NCBI GenBank assembly: GCA_036378315.1
Contig: DASUWU010000205.1
Location: 17,349 to 81,348, forward strand
DNA from: CALAED01 sp036378315
GTDB lineage: Bacteria > Actinomycetota > Actinomycetes > Streptosporangiales > Streptosporangiaceae
DNA: 64,000 bases
Direction: 5' to 3'
The position numbers and the translations under genes are program-made. The notes under the pieces are model-generated. The model did not search any database. It was not told the origin of the DNA and was given only the letters and a program-made list of their open reading frames with translations. Shown piece by piece: positions 16,535 to 24,670 of this stretch. Every line of letters begins with the position of its first letter. Within the stretch, counting starts at the first letter, position 1.

Positions 16535-19015
16535 TCAGCTGCCCCGGCAATCCGGCGCGCAGACCCGGCGGGCGATCGCCTCCAGGAAGAACCTCGCGAC
16601 GTCCTGCGGCCGGCTCGCGACGAAGGACACTCCGTTGGTCGCCGTCGCGATGCGGTCCATGGCGGCCCTGTCGACCCCGCCGCCGAAGCCGATCATGATG
16701 ACCTGCACCGGCTTGTCGGGGTTGTACTCCTTCCTGAGCGTGGCGATCAGCGCCCTGTCGGAGATCCCGCCTTCCGGGTCGTCGTTCTTGCCGTCGGTGA
16801 AGACGATCACGAAGTTGTACTTGTCCGGCGCGTACGTCGACTCCATCCTCTTGTAGGCGGCCAGCACCGTGTCGTTCAGCCCCGTGTCGCCGTTCGGCTT
16901 GGGACGGATCCGGGCGTTCGAGATGAGGATCTGCTTGCGGCGGGTGAACGACCCGACGCGCTCGCCCAGCGGCCCGATCGGCACGGTCTCGAGCCAGTCG
17001 CGCCGGCCGGCCAGGTTGGTGGAGAACACCCATTGGCCGATCTCGGTGTCGTCCGGGTACAGCGACAGACCGCCCTGGGCCACCTGCAGGATGGCCTGCT
17101 CCCGGGTGAGGTTGCTGCCGGGGACCTTCTCGCCCATCGAGCCCGACACGTCGATCAGGGTGAGCATCCGGGTGCCCAGCGTGAGCTTCGTCCATGCCCC
17201 GAGCGCGGCCTGGAGGTCGGCCGAGCTGGGCTCGGGCAGCGCGCGCGGCCGGCGCGGGCTGACCCCTTGCGCTGCGCCGAAATCCTTGCCCGCGCGGCCG
17301 TCGGGGGTACGGAAGCCGAGCGCCTGGACCGCGCTCTGCGCGCTCTCGGTACTGAACGCCTGGGCGAGCACGTTGGCGGCCTGCAGCTTCTTGGGGTCCT
17401 TCGTGGTGAAGGCGTACGGGTACTCCATCGTCATCGTGCCCTCGACGGGGTAGACCGCGACGGCGGGGTCGGCCGGATGGCCCTGGTTGTACTGCCAGAC
17501 CGACTGCTCGGAGGTCAGCAGCACCGGATAGCGGCCGGCGCCGTCGCGCTCGAACGAGCCGAACAACGCCCGGGTGTTGGGCGATGTCTGGTCCCGTACG
17601 CTCCGGACGATCGCGGCGAAGATGGTGTCCGCGTGCGGGTCGCTGCTGAGCAGCAGCCGGGTGAGCACGAGGGCTTCCATGCCGGCGGAGTTCTGCTGCG
17701 GGTCGAGGATCTGGATGCGGACCAGGTTGGACGGGATCGTCTGGTTCTTGGTCACCGCGCCGCCGGCGAAGGCGCCCGCCGCCGACAGCAGGTTGTCCCA
17801 CGACGGATTGGCGATGGTGCCCTGGCTGCGCAGCCGGACGGCCAGTGACCTGGGCATCGCGACCACCAGCGGGCTTTCCGCGATCCTGGTCGGGGAGAGC
17901 TGGACGGCGTCGGCACCTTGGGGCGAGGACTGGACCACGCTCGGCCAGAGCGTGGAGTCCGGGATCCACACGTCCGGCTTGGCGGTGCCCGGCACCGAGC
18001 CCTGGCCGGACAGCAGCGTCGCCACGCTCGACGGATCCACCGGCTTGACGATGCCCTTGACGCAGTGACCGTTGGCAGAGTGCCGCTGGTCGTTGAACCG
18101 CTTGACGACATCCCTGATGACGGGCGCGATGTCCGGCGCGACCGCCAGGTTGAGCGACGTCGCGTCCGAGCCGGAACAGCCACCGGTGCCGCCGTCGGCC
18201 AGGGCGTACACCCCGACGCCGAGCAGGATCATCAGCCCGATGGCGCCGGCCAGCGGGCCGATCAGGGCGCTCAGGCTGCGCCGCCGGCGGGCGGCACGGC
18301 GCTGTGCCGCGCTGTCGCTCGACGGGGCGAGACCCGGTGTCGGCGCTTGGTGGGAAGTCGAGCCTGGCGGCGCGCCGCCGACCCCAGGGCCGGCACCGGG
18401 CGGGGAGTACGGCTGATGCCCCGGGGAGTAGTAGCCGCCCGGGTCGGACGCGCCGGTGAAGCCGCCCGGCGGCCGGTAGCTGCCGGAACTGGCGTGGCCG
18501 AAGCCGGGGTTGTAGCCGCCGGGGTCCGATGCCCCGGTGAACCCGGACGGACCCGGCCCGGGGCGGCTGAACCAGTCCGATGCCCCGCTGTCGGCGCCCG
18601 GCCGCATACCGGCAGGGGGGAGGGCGCCCGCCGGTGGAGGGACCGCCGCCGCCGGCGGCAGGGTGCCGGGAGGCGGCGGGAGGATGCCAGGTGGCGGGGT
18701 GGCGCCTGGCGGCGCTCCCGGAGGTCGGGCGGGCGCGTTGGCCGGCGGGACGCTGCCCGGCGGGGGCGTGGCGCCTGGCGGGGGCGTGGCGCCCGGCGGA
18801 GGCGTGGCGCCCGGCGGGGTCGCGGGACGTGGCGGCGGTGCGGCGCCCGGCGGCGGTGCGGCGCCCGGCGGCGGTGCGGCCGGGGGAGTAGCGTTGCGGC
18901 GAGGAGTGAACCAGTCCTGGGCGTCGTCCGCTGAAGGGTTGGGCCGGTCGGGCTGCTCGGCGGCGTAGTCACCACCCTCGTCGGGCGGGTTCTCGTTGCT
19001 GTGACGTCCGCTCAC
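16535..19015 (-). CDS. Membrane protein joining a solute-binding domain to a VWA domain
   Basis: 826 residues from GTG 19015, with GAGGACAG upstream. Residues 1-235 are Pro/Gly/Ala-rich (repeated ATPPPG). An Arg-rich stop-transfer (RRAARRRRS) and one helix lie at 249-272 (LIGPLAGAIGLMILLGVGVY). Residues 285-580 resemble type-2 periplasmic binding proteins of the SBP_bac_11 kind (LNLAVAPDIAPVIRDVV, DVWIPDSTLWPSVV). Residues 615-815 are a von Willebrand A domain with intact MIDAS (DVSGS at 622-626, Thr in NGDTGLNDT, Asp in FTDGKNDD). The last 8 residues carry two Cys. Both domains lie outside the cell. Similar proteins are widespread but uncharacterised in actinomycetes. It probably binds a ligand and metal-dependent partner at the cell surface. 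Confidence 0.8.
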   Translation of the reverse strand: MSGRHSNENPPDEGGDYAAEQPDRPNPSADDAQDWFTPRRNATPPAAPPPGAAPPPGAAPPPRPATPPGATPPPGATPPPGATPPPGSVPPANAPARPPGAPPGATPPPGILPPPPGTLPPAAAVPPPAGALPPAGMRPGADSGASDWFSRPGPGPSGFTGASDPGGYNPGFGHASSGSYRPPGGFTGASDPGGYYSPGHQPYSPPGAGPGVGGAPPGSTSHQAPTPGLAPSSDSAAQRRAARRRRSLSALIGPLAGAIGLMILLGVGVYALADGGTGGCSGSDATSLNLAVAPDIAPVIRDVVKRFNDQRHSANGHCVKGIVKPVDPSSVATLLSGQGSVPGTAKPDVWIPDSTLWPSVVQSSPQGADAVQLSPTRIAESPLVVAMPRSLAVRLRSQGTIANPSWDNLLSAAGAFAGGAVTKNQTIPSNLVRIQILDPQQNSAGMEALVLTRLLLSSDPHADTIFAAIVRSVRDQTSPNTRALFGSFERDGAGRYPVLLTSEQSVWQYNQGHPADPAVAVYPVEGTMTMEYPYAFTTKDPKKLQAANVLAQAFSTESAQSAVQALGFRTPDGRAGKDFGAAQGVSPRRPRALPEPSSADLQAALGAWTKLTLGTRMLTLIDVSGSMGEKVPGSNLTREQAILQVAQGGLSLYPDDTEIGQWVFSTNLAGRRDWLETVPIGPLGERVGSFTRRKQILISNARIRPKPNGDTGLNDTVLAAYKRMESTYAPDKYNFVIVFTDGKNDDPEGGISDRALIATLRKEYNPDKPVQVIMIGFGGGVDRAAMDRIATATNGVSFVASRPQDVARFFLEAIARRVCAPDCRGS
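18760..18890. repeat. 18-bp tandem repeats coding ATPPPG / AAPPPG
   Basis: Near-identical 18-bp units (GCGTGGCGCCCGGCGGGG type, then GGCGGTGCGGCGCCCGGC type) encode the proline-rich cytoplasmic tail of the VWA protein. Copy number is likely to vary between strains. Confidence 0.7.
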
Positions 19016-19228
19016 GGCTGTCCTCTGTCCTCATCTCGCCATAGATCGCTTAAATGGTGCCAATTGCGGCACTGTAGCCGCAGTGCTCACTTGCCACCAA
19101 AGCGGATCAAACTGGATGATGCTCCAGGTCAACGGGTGGTGTCTCGATTTTGGGCTAGCGGGCATGAAGGTTTAGCTCTGCGTCGATCGGCCCCTACAAG
19201 CCGGAGTCACGCCGCGAACACACCCATT

Positions 19229-19308
19229 TTCGCGATACATCTTGACGCCTGCCTCTATGGTTGTATCCTCTCGGAGGTAGAGACGATATATCGCGAATGG
19301 GGGCATTC
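19229..19308 (+). promoter_or_regulatory. Promoter with flanking operator half-sites for the ABC exporter
   Basis: A sigma-70-like promoter TTGACG (19242-19247), 16-nt spacer, TATCCT (19264-19269). It is flanked by a perfect 9-bp inverted repeat: TTCGCGATA at 19229-19237, touching the -35 box, and TATCGCGAA at 19289-19297, in the leader. The right copy also forms the palindrome CGATATATCG. Such placement suits a repressor that closes the promoter, of the PadR/GntR/TetR kind that often controls drug exporters. No regulator gene is adjacent. GGGGG 5 nt before GTG 19309 fixes the start. Confidence 0.6.
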
Positions 19309-20289
19309 GTGACCTCGCCAACTGACGCGGCCATCGCGGCGCGCGGTCTCACCAAGACTTATCCCAAAGGGGTTCGCGCGCTCGACGGCCTCAGTTTCGC
19401 CGTCCCGGCCGGCACGCTGTTCGCGCTGCTCGGGCCCAACGGCGCGGGGAAGTCGACCACGGTAAAGATCCTGACCACACTGACCAGGGCCGACTCGGGC
19501 GAGGCCCTGGTCGCCGGCCACGACGTGCGCCGCGAGCCCGACGCCGTCCGCCGCGCCATCGGCGTCGTCGGCCAGAAGAACAGCGGAGGCGTGTCCGACA
19601 CAGGCCGCGAGAACCTCGCCCTCCAGGGCAGGATGTACGGCCTGCGCGGCGCCGAGCTGAAGGCGCGGGTCGACGAGCTGCTGGCACGCTTCGACCTCTG
19701 GGACGCCGCCAACCGGGTCGTACGGGGATACTCCGGCGGCATGCACCGCCGGCTCGACATCGCCATGGGTCTCGTGCACAGGCCGCGCGTGCTCTTCCTC
19801 GACGAGCCGACGACCGGGCTTGACCCCGAGGTACGGGCGGAGATGTGGGAGGAGATCTCGGCGCTGCGCGACGACGGGGTCACCATCCTGCTCACCACCC
19901 ACTACCTCGAGGAGGCCGACCGGCTGGCCAACCAGGTCGCCATCGTCGACCGGGGCCGGATCGTCGCCGCCGGCACGCCGAACGAGCTCAAGGGCGAGCT
20001 GCGCGGCGACGCCGTCCAGATCGAGCTGGCCGAGCCGCCGCGCGACGGCGAGGTGCGCAAGGCCCTCGCCGACCTCGACGGCGTCGGCGAGGTGGTGCTC
20101 GGCGAGCGGAGCCTGCGGGCGCGCGCCGACGACGGCGCCGCCGCGGTCCCGGTCATGCTGGCCGCGCTCGAGGGTCAGGGGGTACGGGTCGCCTCCGTCA
20201 TGGTCTCCAGGCCGTCGCTCGACGACGTCTACCTGCGGCACACGGGACGTTCGTTCCACGACGTGGACGCTCAGGGCGGTGCGTCGTGA
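19309..20289 (+). CDS. ABC transporter ATP-binding protein (daunorubicin-exporter type)
   Basis: 326 residues. GTG 19309 was chosen over the in-frame ATG 12 nt upstream because GGGGG is correctly spaced for it. Walker A GPNGAGKST near residue 45, Q-loop VVGQKNSGG near 88, signature YSGGMHRRLDIAMG near 142, Walker B VLFLDEPTTGLD near 164, and H-loop TTHYLEEADR near 198. The C-terminal 100 residues form the DrrA-type extension. It pairs with the downstream permease, whose GTG overlaps this stop by 4 nt, to make an exporter of drugs, lipids or similar. Regulation is probably through the operators at 19229-19297. Confidence 0.92.
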   Translation: MTSPTDAAIAARGLTKTYPKGVRALDGLSFAVPAGTLFALLGPNGAGKSTTVKILTTLTRADSGEALVAGHDVRREPDAVRRAIGVVGQKNSGGVSDTGRENLALQGRMYGLRGAELKARVDELLARFDLWDAANRVVRGYSGGMHRRLDIAMGLVHRPRVLFLDEPTTGLDPEVRAEMWEEISALRDDGVTILLTTHYLEEADRLANQVAIVDRGRIVAAGTPNELKGELRGDAVQIELAEPPRDGEVRKALADLDGVGEVVLGERSLRARADDGAAAVPVMLAALEGQGVRVASVMVSRPSLDDVYLRHTGRSFHDVDAQGGAS

Positions 20290-21056
20290 CGGCGATCACC
20301 CACTCGGCGTACCACACCGTACGGCAGATCAGGGCCCTGCTGCGCCAGCCGGTGTTCGTGGCGATCACGCTGATCCAGCCGTTCATCTGGCTGCTGCTGT
20401 TCGGCGCGCTGTTCAAGCGGGTCGTCGACATCCCCGGCTTCCACGCCGCCTCGTACGTCGACTACCTGGCGCCCGGCATCGTGGTCATGACCGGCTTCTT
20501 CGCCGGCGGGTGGAACGGCGTGGCGATCCTGAACGACATGGAACGCGGCACGCTCGACCGCTTCCTCGTCACGCCGGCCAGGCGCATCGCGCTCATCGCC
20601 GGGCCGCTCGGCTACCAGGCCGTGGCCACCGTCCTGCAGTCGTTGATCATCCTCGGCGTCGGGTACGGCCTGGGCGCCCGTTACTCGGGCCCGGCCGGCA
20701 TCGTGGTCTTCCTGATCGCCGTGGTGCTGCTGTGCAGCGCGCTGGCCGCGCTGTCCAACGCGATCGCGCTGCTGGTCAGGCAGGAGGAGTCGCTCATCGG
20801 GTTCGTCCAGTTCACCGCGCTGCCGCTGACGTTCCTGTCCACGGCGCTGATGCCGGCGAACCTGGTGCCGCACTGGGTTGCCACGATCGCCAGGTACAAC
20901 CCGGTCAACTGGGCCATCGAGGTCGGCCGTACCGCACTCGGCCGCGACCAGGACTGGGGCGTGATCGGCACGCGCCTGCTGTTCCTGCTCGCCTTCGCCG
21001 CCGCGCTGACCTGGGCGGCGCTGGCCGCCTTCCGCTCCTACCAGCGCTCCGCCTAG
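20286..21056 (+). CDS. ABC-2 type permease (DrrB-like)
   Basis: 256 residues from GTG 20286, which overlaps the ATPase stop (GTGA), so the two are translationally coupled. It has six hydrophobic helices (for example FVAITLIQPFIWLLLFGALF, AGIVVFLIAVVLLCSALAAL) and the ABC-2 signature region with ALSNAIALLVRQEESLIGF and PLTFLSTALMPANLVPHW. This is the membrane half of the exporter. The substrate is unknown; no biosynthetic cluster is adjacent. Confidence 0.92.
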   Translation: MTAITHSAYHTVRQIRALLRQPVFVAITLIQPFIWLLLFGALFKRVVDIPGFHAASYVDYLAPGIVVMTGFFAGGWNGVAILNDMERGTLDRFLVTPARRIALIAGPLGYQAVATVLQSLIILGVGYGLGARYSGPAGIVVFLIAVVLLCSALAALSNAIALLVRQEESLIGFVQFTALPLTFLSTALMPANLVPHWVATIARYNPVNWAIEVGRTALGRDQDWGVIGTRLLFLLAFAAALTWAALAAFRSYQRSA

Positions 21057-21092
21057 TCTGGATCCCGCCGACGGAAGCGATCGGGGGGTTGC

Positions 21093-22118
21093 ATGGCCAA
21101 GCCGACTGGCCTGAGCGACAGGACGGACGGCGCGGCGTCTCCTCCCGCCCGACCGCCGCTCCGCACGAACCGGTGGCGTACGGCGGTCGCCTGGACGCTC
21201 GTCGGGGCGTGGGGCGCCTGGGCGGCGGGCCGGCTCGCCGGCGCCGACCGGCTGCCGGTGGTCGAGTACCCGGGCACCCCGTTGATCTCGGTCACCCCGT
21301 ACGTCGCGGCGACGGTGCCGATCCCGCTGGCGTGCGCCGCCGTGCTGCGCCGGCCGCGGGCGTTGCTCGCGGGAGGCCTCGTCGCCGCCGCCTTCGTGGC
21401 CGTGATGCTGCCCCGCGCCGTCGGCTCCGGCGGGCCCGCCGCCGCCGGCCCCGAGCTGCGCGTGCTGACCGCCAACCTCATGTTCAGCCGCGCCGATCCG
21501 GCCCGCGTCGTCGACCTCGTCCGCCGTGGCCACGCCGACGTCCTCAGCCTCCAGGAGCTCACCCCTGCCGGCGTCGCCGCCCTTGACCGGGCCGGGCTGC
21601 GCGCCGAGCTCCCGTACCGCGTGATCGAACCTCGCTGGGGCGCGACCGGCACCGGCCTGTACGCCAGGTACCCGCTGCGCGCCACAGCGCCCGTCGCGAG
21701 CGCGGACATGGCGATGCCGCAGGCCGAGCTCACCTTGCCAGGCGGCGTTCGAGTCGAGCTCACCGCCGTGCATCCGCTGCCCCCGTTCTCGCGGCGCTAC
21801 TTCCGTTCCTGGAAGCACGACCTGGGCGCGCTGCCCAGCGCGACCCCGCGCGGGCCCGTAAGGATCCTGGCCGGCGACTTCAACGCCACCCTCGACCACG
21901 CCCGGTTGCGCGCCGTCCTCGGCCGCGGCTACGCCGACGCCGCCGACCGGGCCGGCAAGGGCCTCGTCCTCACGTGGGGCCTTTCGTCCGCGCACGGCCC
22001 CCCGCTCACCCTCGACCACGTCATGGTCGACAGCCGCGTCGCGGTCCGCCGGGTCGACATCTACGACCTGCCCGGCAGCGACCACCGCGCCCTCTTCGCC
22101 GACCTCCGCCTCCCCTGA
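21093..22118 (+). CDS. Membrane-anchored endonuclease/exonuclease/phosphatase-family protein
   Basis: 341 residues from ATG 21093, with GGGGGG 4-9 nt upstream. Residues 27-110 hold about three helices (AVAWTLVGAWGAWAAGRLAG, LISVTPYVAATVPIPLACAA, LLAGGLVAAAFVAVMLPRAV). Residues 122-341 are an EEP (DNase I-like) domain with LTANLMF, Glu in DVLSLQELTP, His in TAVHPLPP, AGDFNATLDH and the closing GSDHRALFADL. This layout is common in actinomycetes. Substrates of such outer-face EEP proteins may be nucleic acid or phospholipid. The end overlaps the convergent DUF6082 gene by 58 nt. Confidence 0.85.
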   Translation: MAKPTGLSDRTDGAASPPARPPLRTNRWRTAVAWTLVGAWGAWAAGRLAGADRLPVVEYPGTPLISVTPYVAATVPIPLACAAVLRRPRALLAGGLVAAAFVAVMLPRAVGSGGPAAAGPELRVLTANLMFSRADPARVVDLVRRGHADVLSLQELTPAGVAALDRAGLRAELPYRVIEPRWGATGTGLYARYPLRATAPVASADMAMPQAELTLPGGVRVELTAVHPLPPFSRRYFRSWKHDLGALPSATPRGPVRILAGDFNATLDHARLRAVLGRGYADAADRAGKGLVLTWGLSSAHGPPLTLDHVMVDSRVAVRRVDIYDLPGSDHRALFADLRLP

Positions 22119-22891
22119 CCCACGGAACGGCTCAAGGCTTCCCGTCGGTGCCGCACCAGCCTCCAAAGCACAGCGGCCAGCGCGGCGCCGACCCCCACCG
22201 CGACCCATTGCACTGTCCCGCGCAGCCCGCGTTCTCTGCCTAGTGACGGCGGAGCGGCTTGGCCGGCGTCGCCTGGGGAGGGGGGAACGGTAGCAGCAGA
22301 GGCAAGCGCGCGCTGATATTCCCCGTCCAATATTTCGTGGAACCGGCGAGCGGACTTCGTCTCGGAAGTAGAAATACGGATGTCGCGGGCGGCACGCCAG
22401 AACCTCTGGCCGGCGGCGCCTTCGAACATCTCTCGGGAGATCGCGCGGAGCCGGGACTCACCTAGGGCTTTGGTCTCGAACGACATCTGCCACTCGGAGA
22501 TGATCATATTAACGTACATCTGCTGGCGTCGCACCTTTGCGTCCTCGCCAGCAGGTACCGGCCCCCAGCATTCGTCCAGATCGGGATCATCCATCGCCAT
22601 CTTGAGCAGATCTTCGATGGCGGCGCGTCTGGCCTCCTCGCGGTTGAGCTTCGTCTCCCTAGCTTGCAGCCAGAGGGTCGTCACGACGCCGATGAGTGCC
22701 AGCACGGACAAGATCGCGCCATAAGTCTGCCCGATGAAGCTCAGTCGTTCCCACCTACTGGTGGAACCGCTGACCAGATCCAGGGCAACCGGCGAGATGG
22801 CAATTAAATCGACGACCAGCAGCACGATGAGCAGCAGCGTAACAGCGATCAGCGGACGGCTCGCTCCGCGACCGCCGATCCGTCGGCGCAT
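22061..22891 (-). CDS. DUF6082-like membrane protein
   Basis: 276 residues. It has two N-terminal helices (PLIAVTLLLIVLLVVDLIAI and IGQTYGAILSVLALIGVVTT), then the cytoplasmic pattern WLQARETKLNREEARRAAIE...LLKMAMDDPDLDECWGP and QMYVNMIISEWQMSFE that I associate with DUF6082. A C-terminal extension contains another hydrophobic stretch (VQWVAVGVGAALAAVLW) and a basic tail. Members often stand beside DUF6879 or DUF397/XRE genes in Streptomyces relatives. Here it follows a DUF6879 gene by 13 nt. Function unknown. The C-terminal 19 codons overlap the convergent EEP gene, so the extended tail may be recent. Confidence 0.7.
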   Translation of the reverse strand: MRRRIGGRGASRPLIAVTLLLIVLLVVDLIAISPVALDLVSGSTSRWERLSFIGQTYGAILSVLALIGVVTTLWLQARETKLNREEARRAAIEDLLKMAMDDPDLDECWGPVPAGEDAKVRRQQMYVNMIISEWQMSFETKALGESRLRAISREMFEGAAGQRFWRAARDIRISTSETKSARRFHEILDGEYQRALASAATVPPSPGDAGQAAPPSLGRERGLRGTVQWVAVGVGAALAAVLWRLVRHRREALSRSVGQGRRRSAKRARWSLPGRS

Positions 22892-22904
22892 GTCGCTTCG
22901 TCGG

Positions 22905-23519
22905 TTACTTACTCAGGAGCACGGGCGGGGGCAGGGGCGCGATCTCTCTTTCGAAGTAGCTGCTGAAGGGTTCGGCCTTTTCCCAAAGTCGGGAGATTTC
23001 CGTGAGGGTTGCCTGCCGCACGTTGAGGTCATCGATACGCCTGGCTCCGAGTGCTCTCCAGCCCTCGTCGTAACGAACCTGGTAAAGGGCATGCTCGGTG
23101 ACAACGAGCTCGGGCAATGGAGCGGTCTGTTCGAGCTCACGGACGTGCTCGGCGGCGAGGACTCGGATGACCGCGCCCTCCTCCGCGATGATCCTGAACC
23201 ACTGCATTTCCCATTGCAGGTACGGTGACACCGGGCACTCAACGATTCGCAGCCGCCGGAGCTCACTGCCCTGGCTGGCGTACTGCTGGCCCTCGGCACG
23301 CGCAACCGCTCGGTCGTTTTCGAACGCCGCGAGGGTCCCCTCCCAATCACCCGCGACGAACGCTCGCCAGCTGCGGTCGTCATCCGGCTCGCTGAAGAAC
23401 TGAGAACGTTCGAGCTTCCAGACAGGGGAGCTCAGGCGTTCAGTATCCCGACGAAGCGCGGTATGATATGCGGTTCGGTCGAGCGCGGAACCGGGAATAC
23501 GGCGAATTTCCTCAATCAT
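22905..23519 (-). CDS. DUF6879-like protein
   Basis: 204 residues from ATG 23519. The central segment (LRRLRIVECPVSPYLQWEMQ, then AEEGAVIRVLAAEHV and LPELVVTEHALYQVRYDE) matches the core pattern of DUF6879 proteins, which read RVRIVSEPLSDYIRFE and end with a strand that names the decision to act. There is no membrane helix or signal. Start and previous stop overlap by 8 nt, so it is coupled to the 89-residue gene. DUF6879 proteins are often coded with XRE regulators and may belong to a signalling or defence module. Function unknown. Confidence 0.7.
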   Translation of the reverse strand: MIEEIRRIPGSALDRTAYHTALRRDTERLSSPVWKLERSQFFSEPDDDRSWRAFVAGDWEGTLAAFENDRAVARAEGQQYASQGSELRRLRIVECPVSPYLQWEMQWFRIIAEEGAVIRVLAAEHVRELEQTAPLPELVVTEHALYQVRYDEGWRALGARRIDDLNVRQATLTEISRLWEKAEPFSSYFEREIAPLPPPVLLSK

Positions 23520-23781
23520 CCGGGATATCCGGTTTAGCCGCTATGATCATGTTTCGGGGGACGATGACGAGTCGCTCGTCCCTTCCAATCGATACTCCCG
23601 CGGGGAGCCTATGGGCATAGTCCGTGGTGTGATCGCGGCCGATCACGGCGACATCGCCGTTCTCTAACTCCCAGATATCTGGACAGTCCTGGGTGGTGCG
23701 GCTGTCACCAAGCTCCGCGGCCGACTTCCCGAGGCGTCGCTTGAAGCCGGCGGTCGGCTCCGCCTCCCACGGTCGCGTCAT
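23512..23781 (-). CDS. Small conserved protein heading the DUF6879 cluster
   Basis: 89 residues from ATG 23781, chosen because GGAGGGTGATC stands directly upstream; longer in-frame starts run through the promoter. The sequence (MTRPWEAEPTAGFKRRLGKS, ELENGDVAVIGRDHTTDYAH, DERLVIVPRNMIIAAKPD) has no recognised motif. The second half looks like a small all-beta domain. The stop overlaps the DUF6879 start by 8 nt. Its place matches that of DUF397 or similar small proteins in related clusters. Confidence 0.65.
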   Translation of the reverse strand: MTRPWEAEPTAGFKRRLGKSAAELGDSRTTQDCPDIWELENGDVAVIGRDHTTDYAHRLPAGVSIGRDERLVIVPRNMIIAAKPDIPDD

Positions 23782-23837
23782 GATCACCCTCCGTGTCGCA
23801 TCGCTACGACGAGCGTGCCATGTCTCCGCCATGCGAA

Positions 23838-23900
23838 CAATATTTACGGCCCCATCGGATACGTCAATAATTAGTAACGGTAAATCCGCCAAAGATTTAC
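23838..23900 (-). promoter_or_regulatory. Promoter region and dyad before the DUF6879 cluster
   Basis: On the minus strand TTGACG (23867-23862) is followed 15-19 nt later by TAAATATTGT, a reasonable promoter in an AT-rich island. Just upstream is a perfect dyad GTAAATC-N7-GATTTAC (23880-23900). The dyad could be an operator or the terminator of the TIGR03943 gene transcribed from the same side. Confidence 0.4.
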
Positions 23901-23977
23901 GGAGGGGGTGCAGTGGGGCGGGCGGATTGGATGCGATCTTCGTGCGCCCACGGGCAGCGGTGTATTCGCGTATCGCG

Positions 23978-24670
23978 TTATTCGTAGGGGTCGGCGGGGG
24001 CGGGGATTTCGGTGAGGCTGGAGGCTTGGAGTTCGGGGATGTCGCCGGCGGAACCGTGGAAGGTGCCGGTCACGGTGACCCAGCGGTCCCTGGGCGGCGG
24101 ATCGCCGGCGGCGCCGACGACCCGGACCACGGCCGCGACGGCGTCGGCGGCGCAGCAGGCGATCTGGTAGCGGGCGAGGCGGAAGCCGGAGCCGTCGGCC
24201 GTCCTGGCCACGAAGCCGGTCAGCCGGATCGCGGTGGTGCCCATGCTGGCCCCGTCGTGGTCGGCCGCTCGCTGGTCGAACTCGAGGAGCGACATGGGGA
24301 CGGTGCGGCCCGCCGGCAGCGAGGGGAACGTCCTGCCGCCCGACGTGACGTCGACGGTGGCGTTCCTGTCCACCCCGAAGCTGCCGAGGGCCGGGGGAGT
24401 GACGAGCAGCAGCGCCAGGACGGGGGCGAGCAGCAGCCAGCCCACGCCTGACCCGTGGTGATGGCCGGCCGGCTCGCTTTGGTGTTCGTCGCGACGGGTG
24501 AGGGCGCGGACGACGCCGGCGAGGCCGAGGACCACCAGGAGGATGCCCGCGACGAGCAGCCACCAGCCCATGCCGACCCTGACGTACCTGGCGTAGGCGT
24601 GCGTGAGCGACAGCCGGACGAGCAGGACGCCGACCAGCAGGACGGTGGTGGCTCGGGCGTCCTCGCTCAC
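23978..24670 (-). CDS. TIGR03943 family membrane protein (YcgQ-like)
   Basis: 230 residues from GTG 24670, which overlaps the permease stop (GTGA). Two helices lie near the N-terminus (TTVLLVGVLLVRLSLTHAYA, GWWLLVAGILLVVLGLAGVV), a third near 85 (GWLLLAPVLALLLVTPPAL). The outer or cytoplasmic C-terminal domain has the family pattern FTGFVAR-like IRLTGFVARTADG, RYQIACCAADA with two adjacent Cys, and WVTVTGTFHG. This family is always coded with a YraQ/ArsP-type permease, as here. In Bacillus the pair is controlled by zinc repressor Zur; no Zur-like box was seen upstream here. Confidence 0.85.
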   Translation of the reverse strand: MSEDARATTVLLVGVLLVRLSLTHAYARYVRVGMGWWLLVAGILLVVLGLAGVVRALTRRDEHQSEPAGHHHGSGVGWLLLAPVLALLLVTPPALGSFGVDRNATVDVTSGGRTFPSLPAGRTVPMSLLEFDQRAADHDGASMGTTAIRLTGFVARTADGSGFRLARYQIACCAADAVAAVVRVVGAAGDPPPRDRWVTVTGTFHGSAGDIPELQASSLTEIPAPADPYE

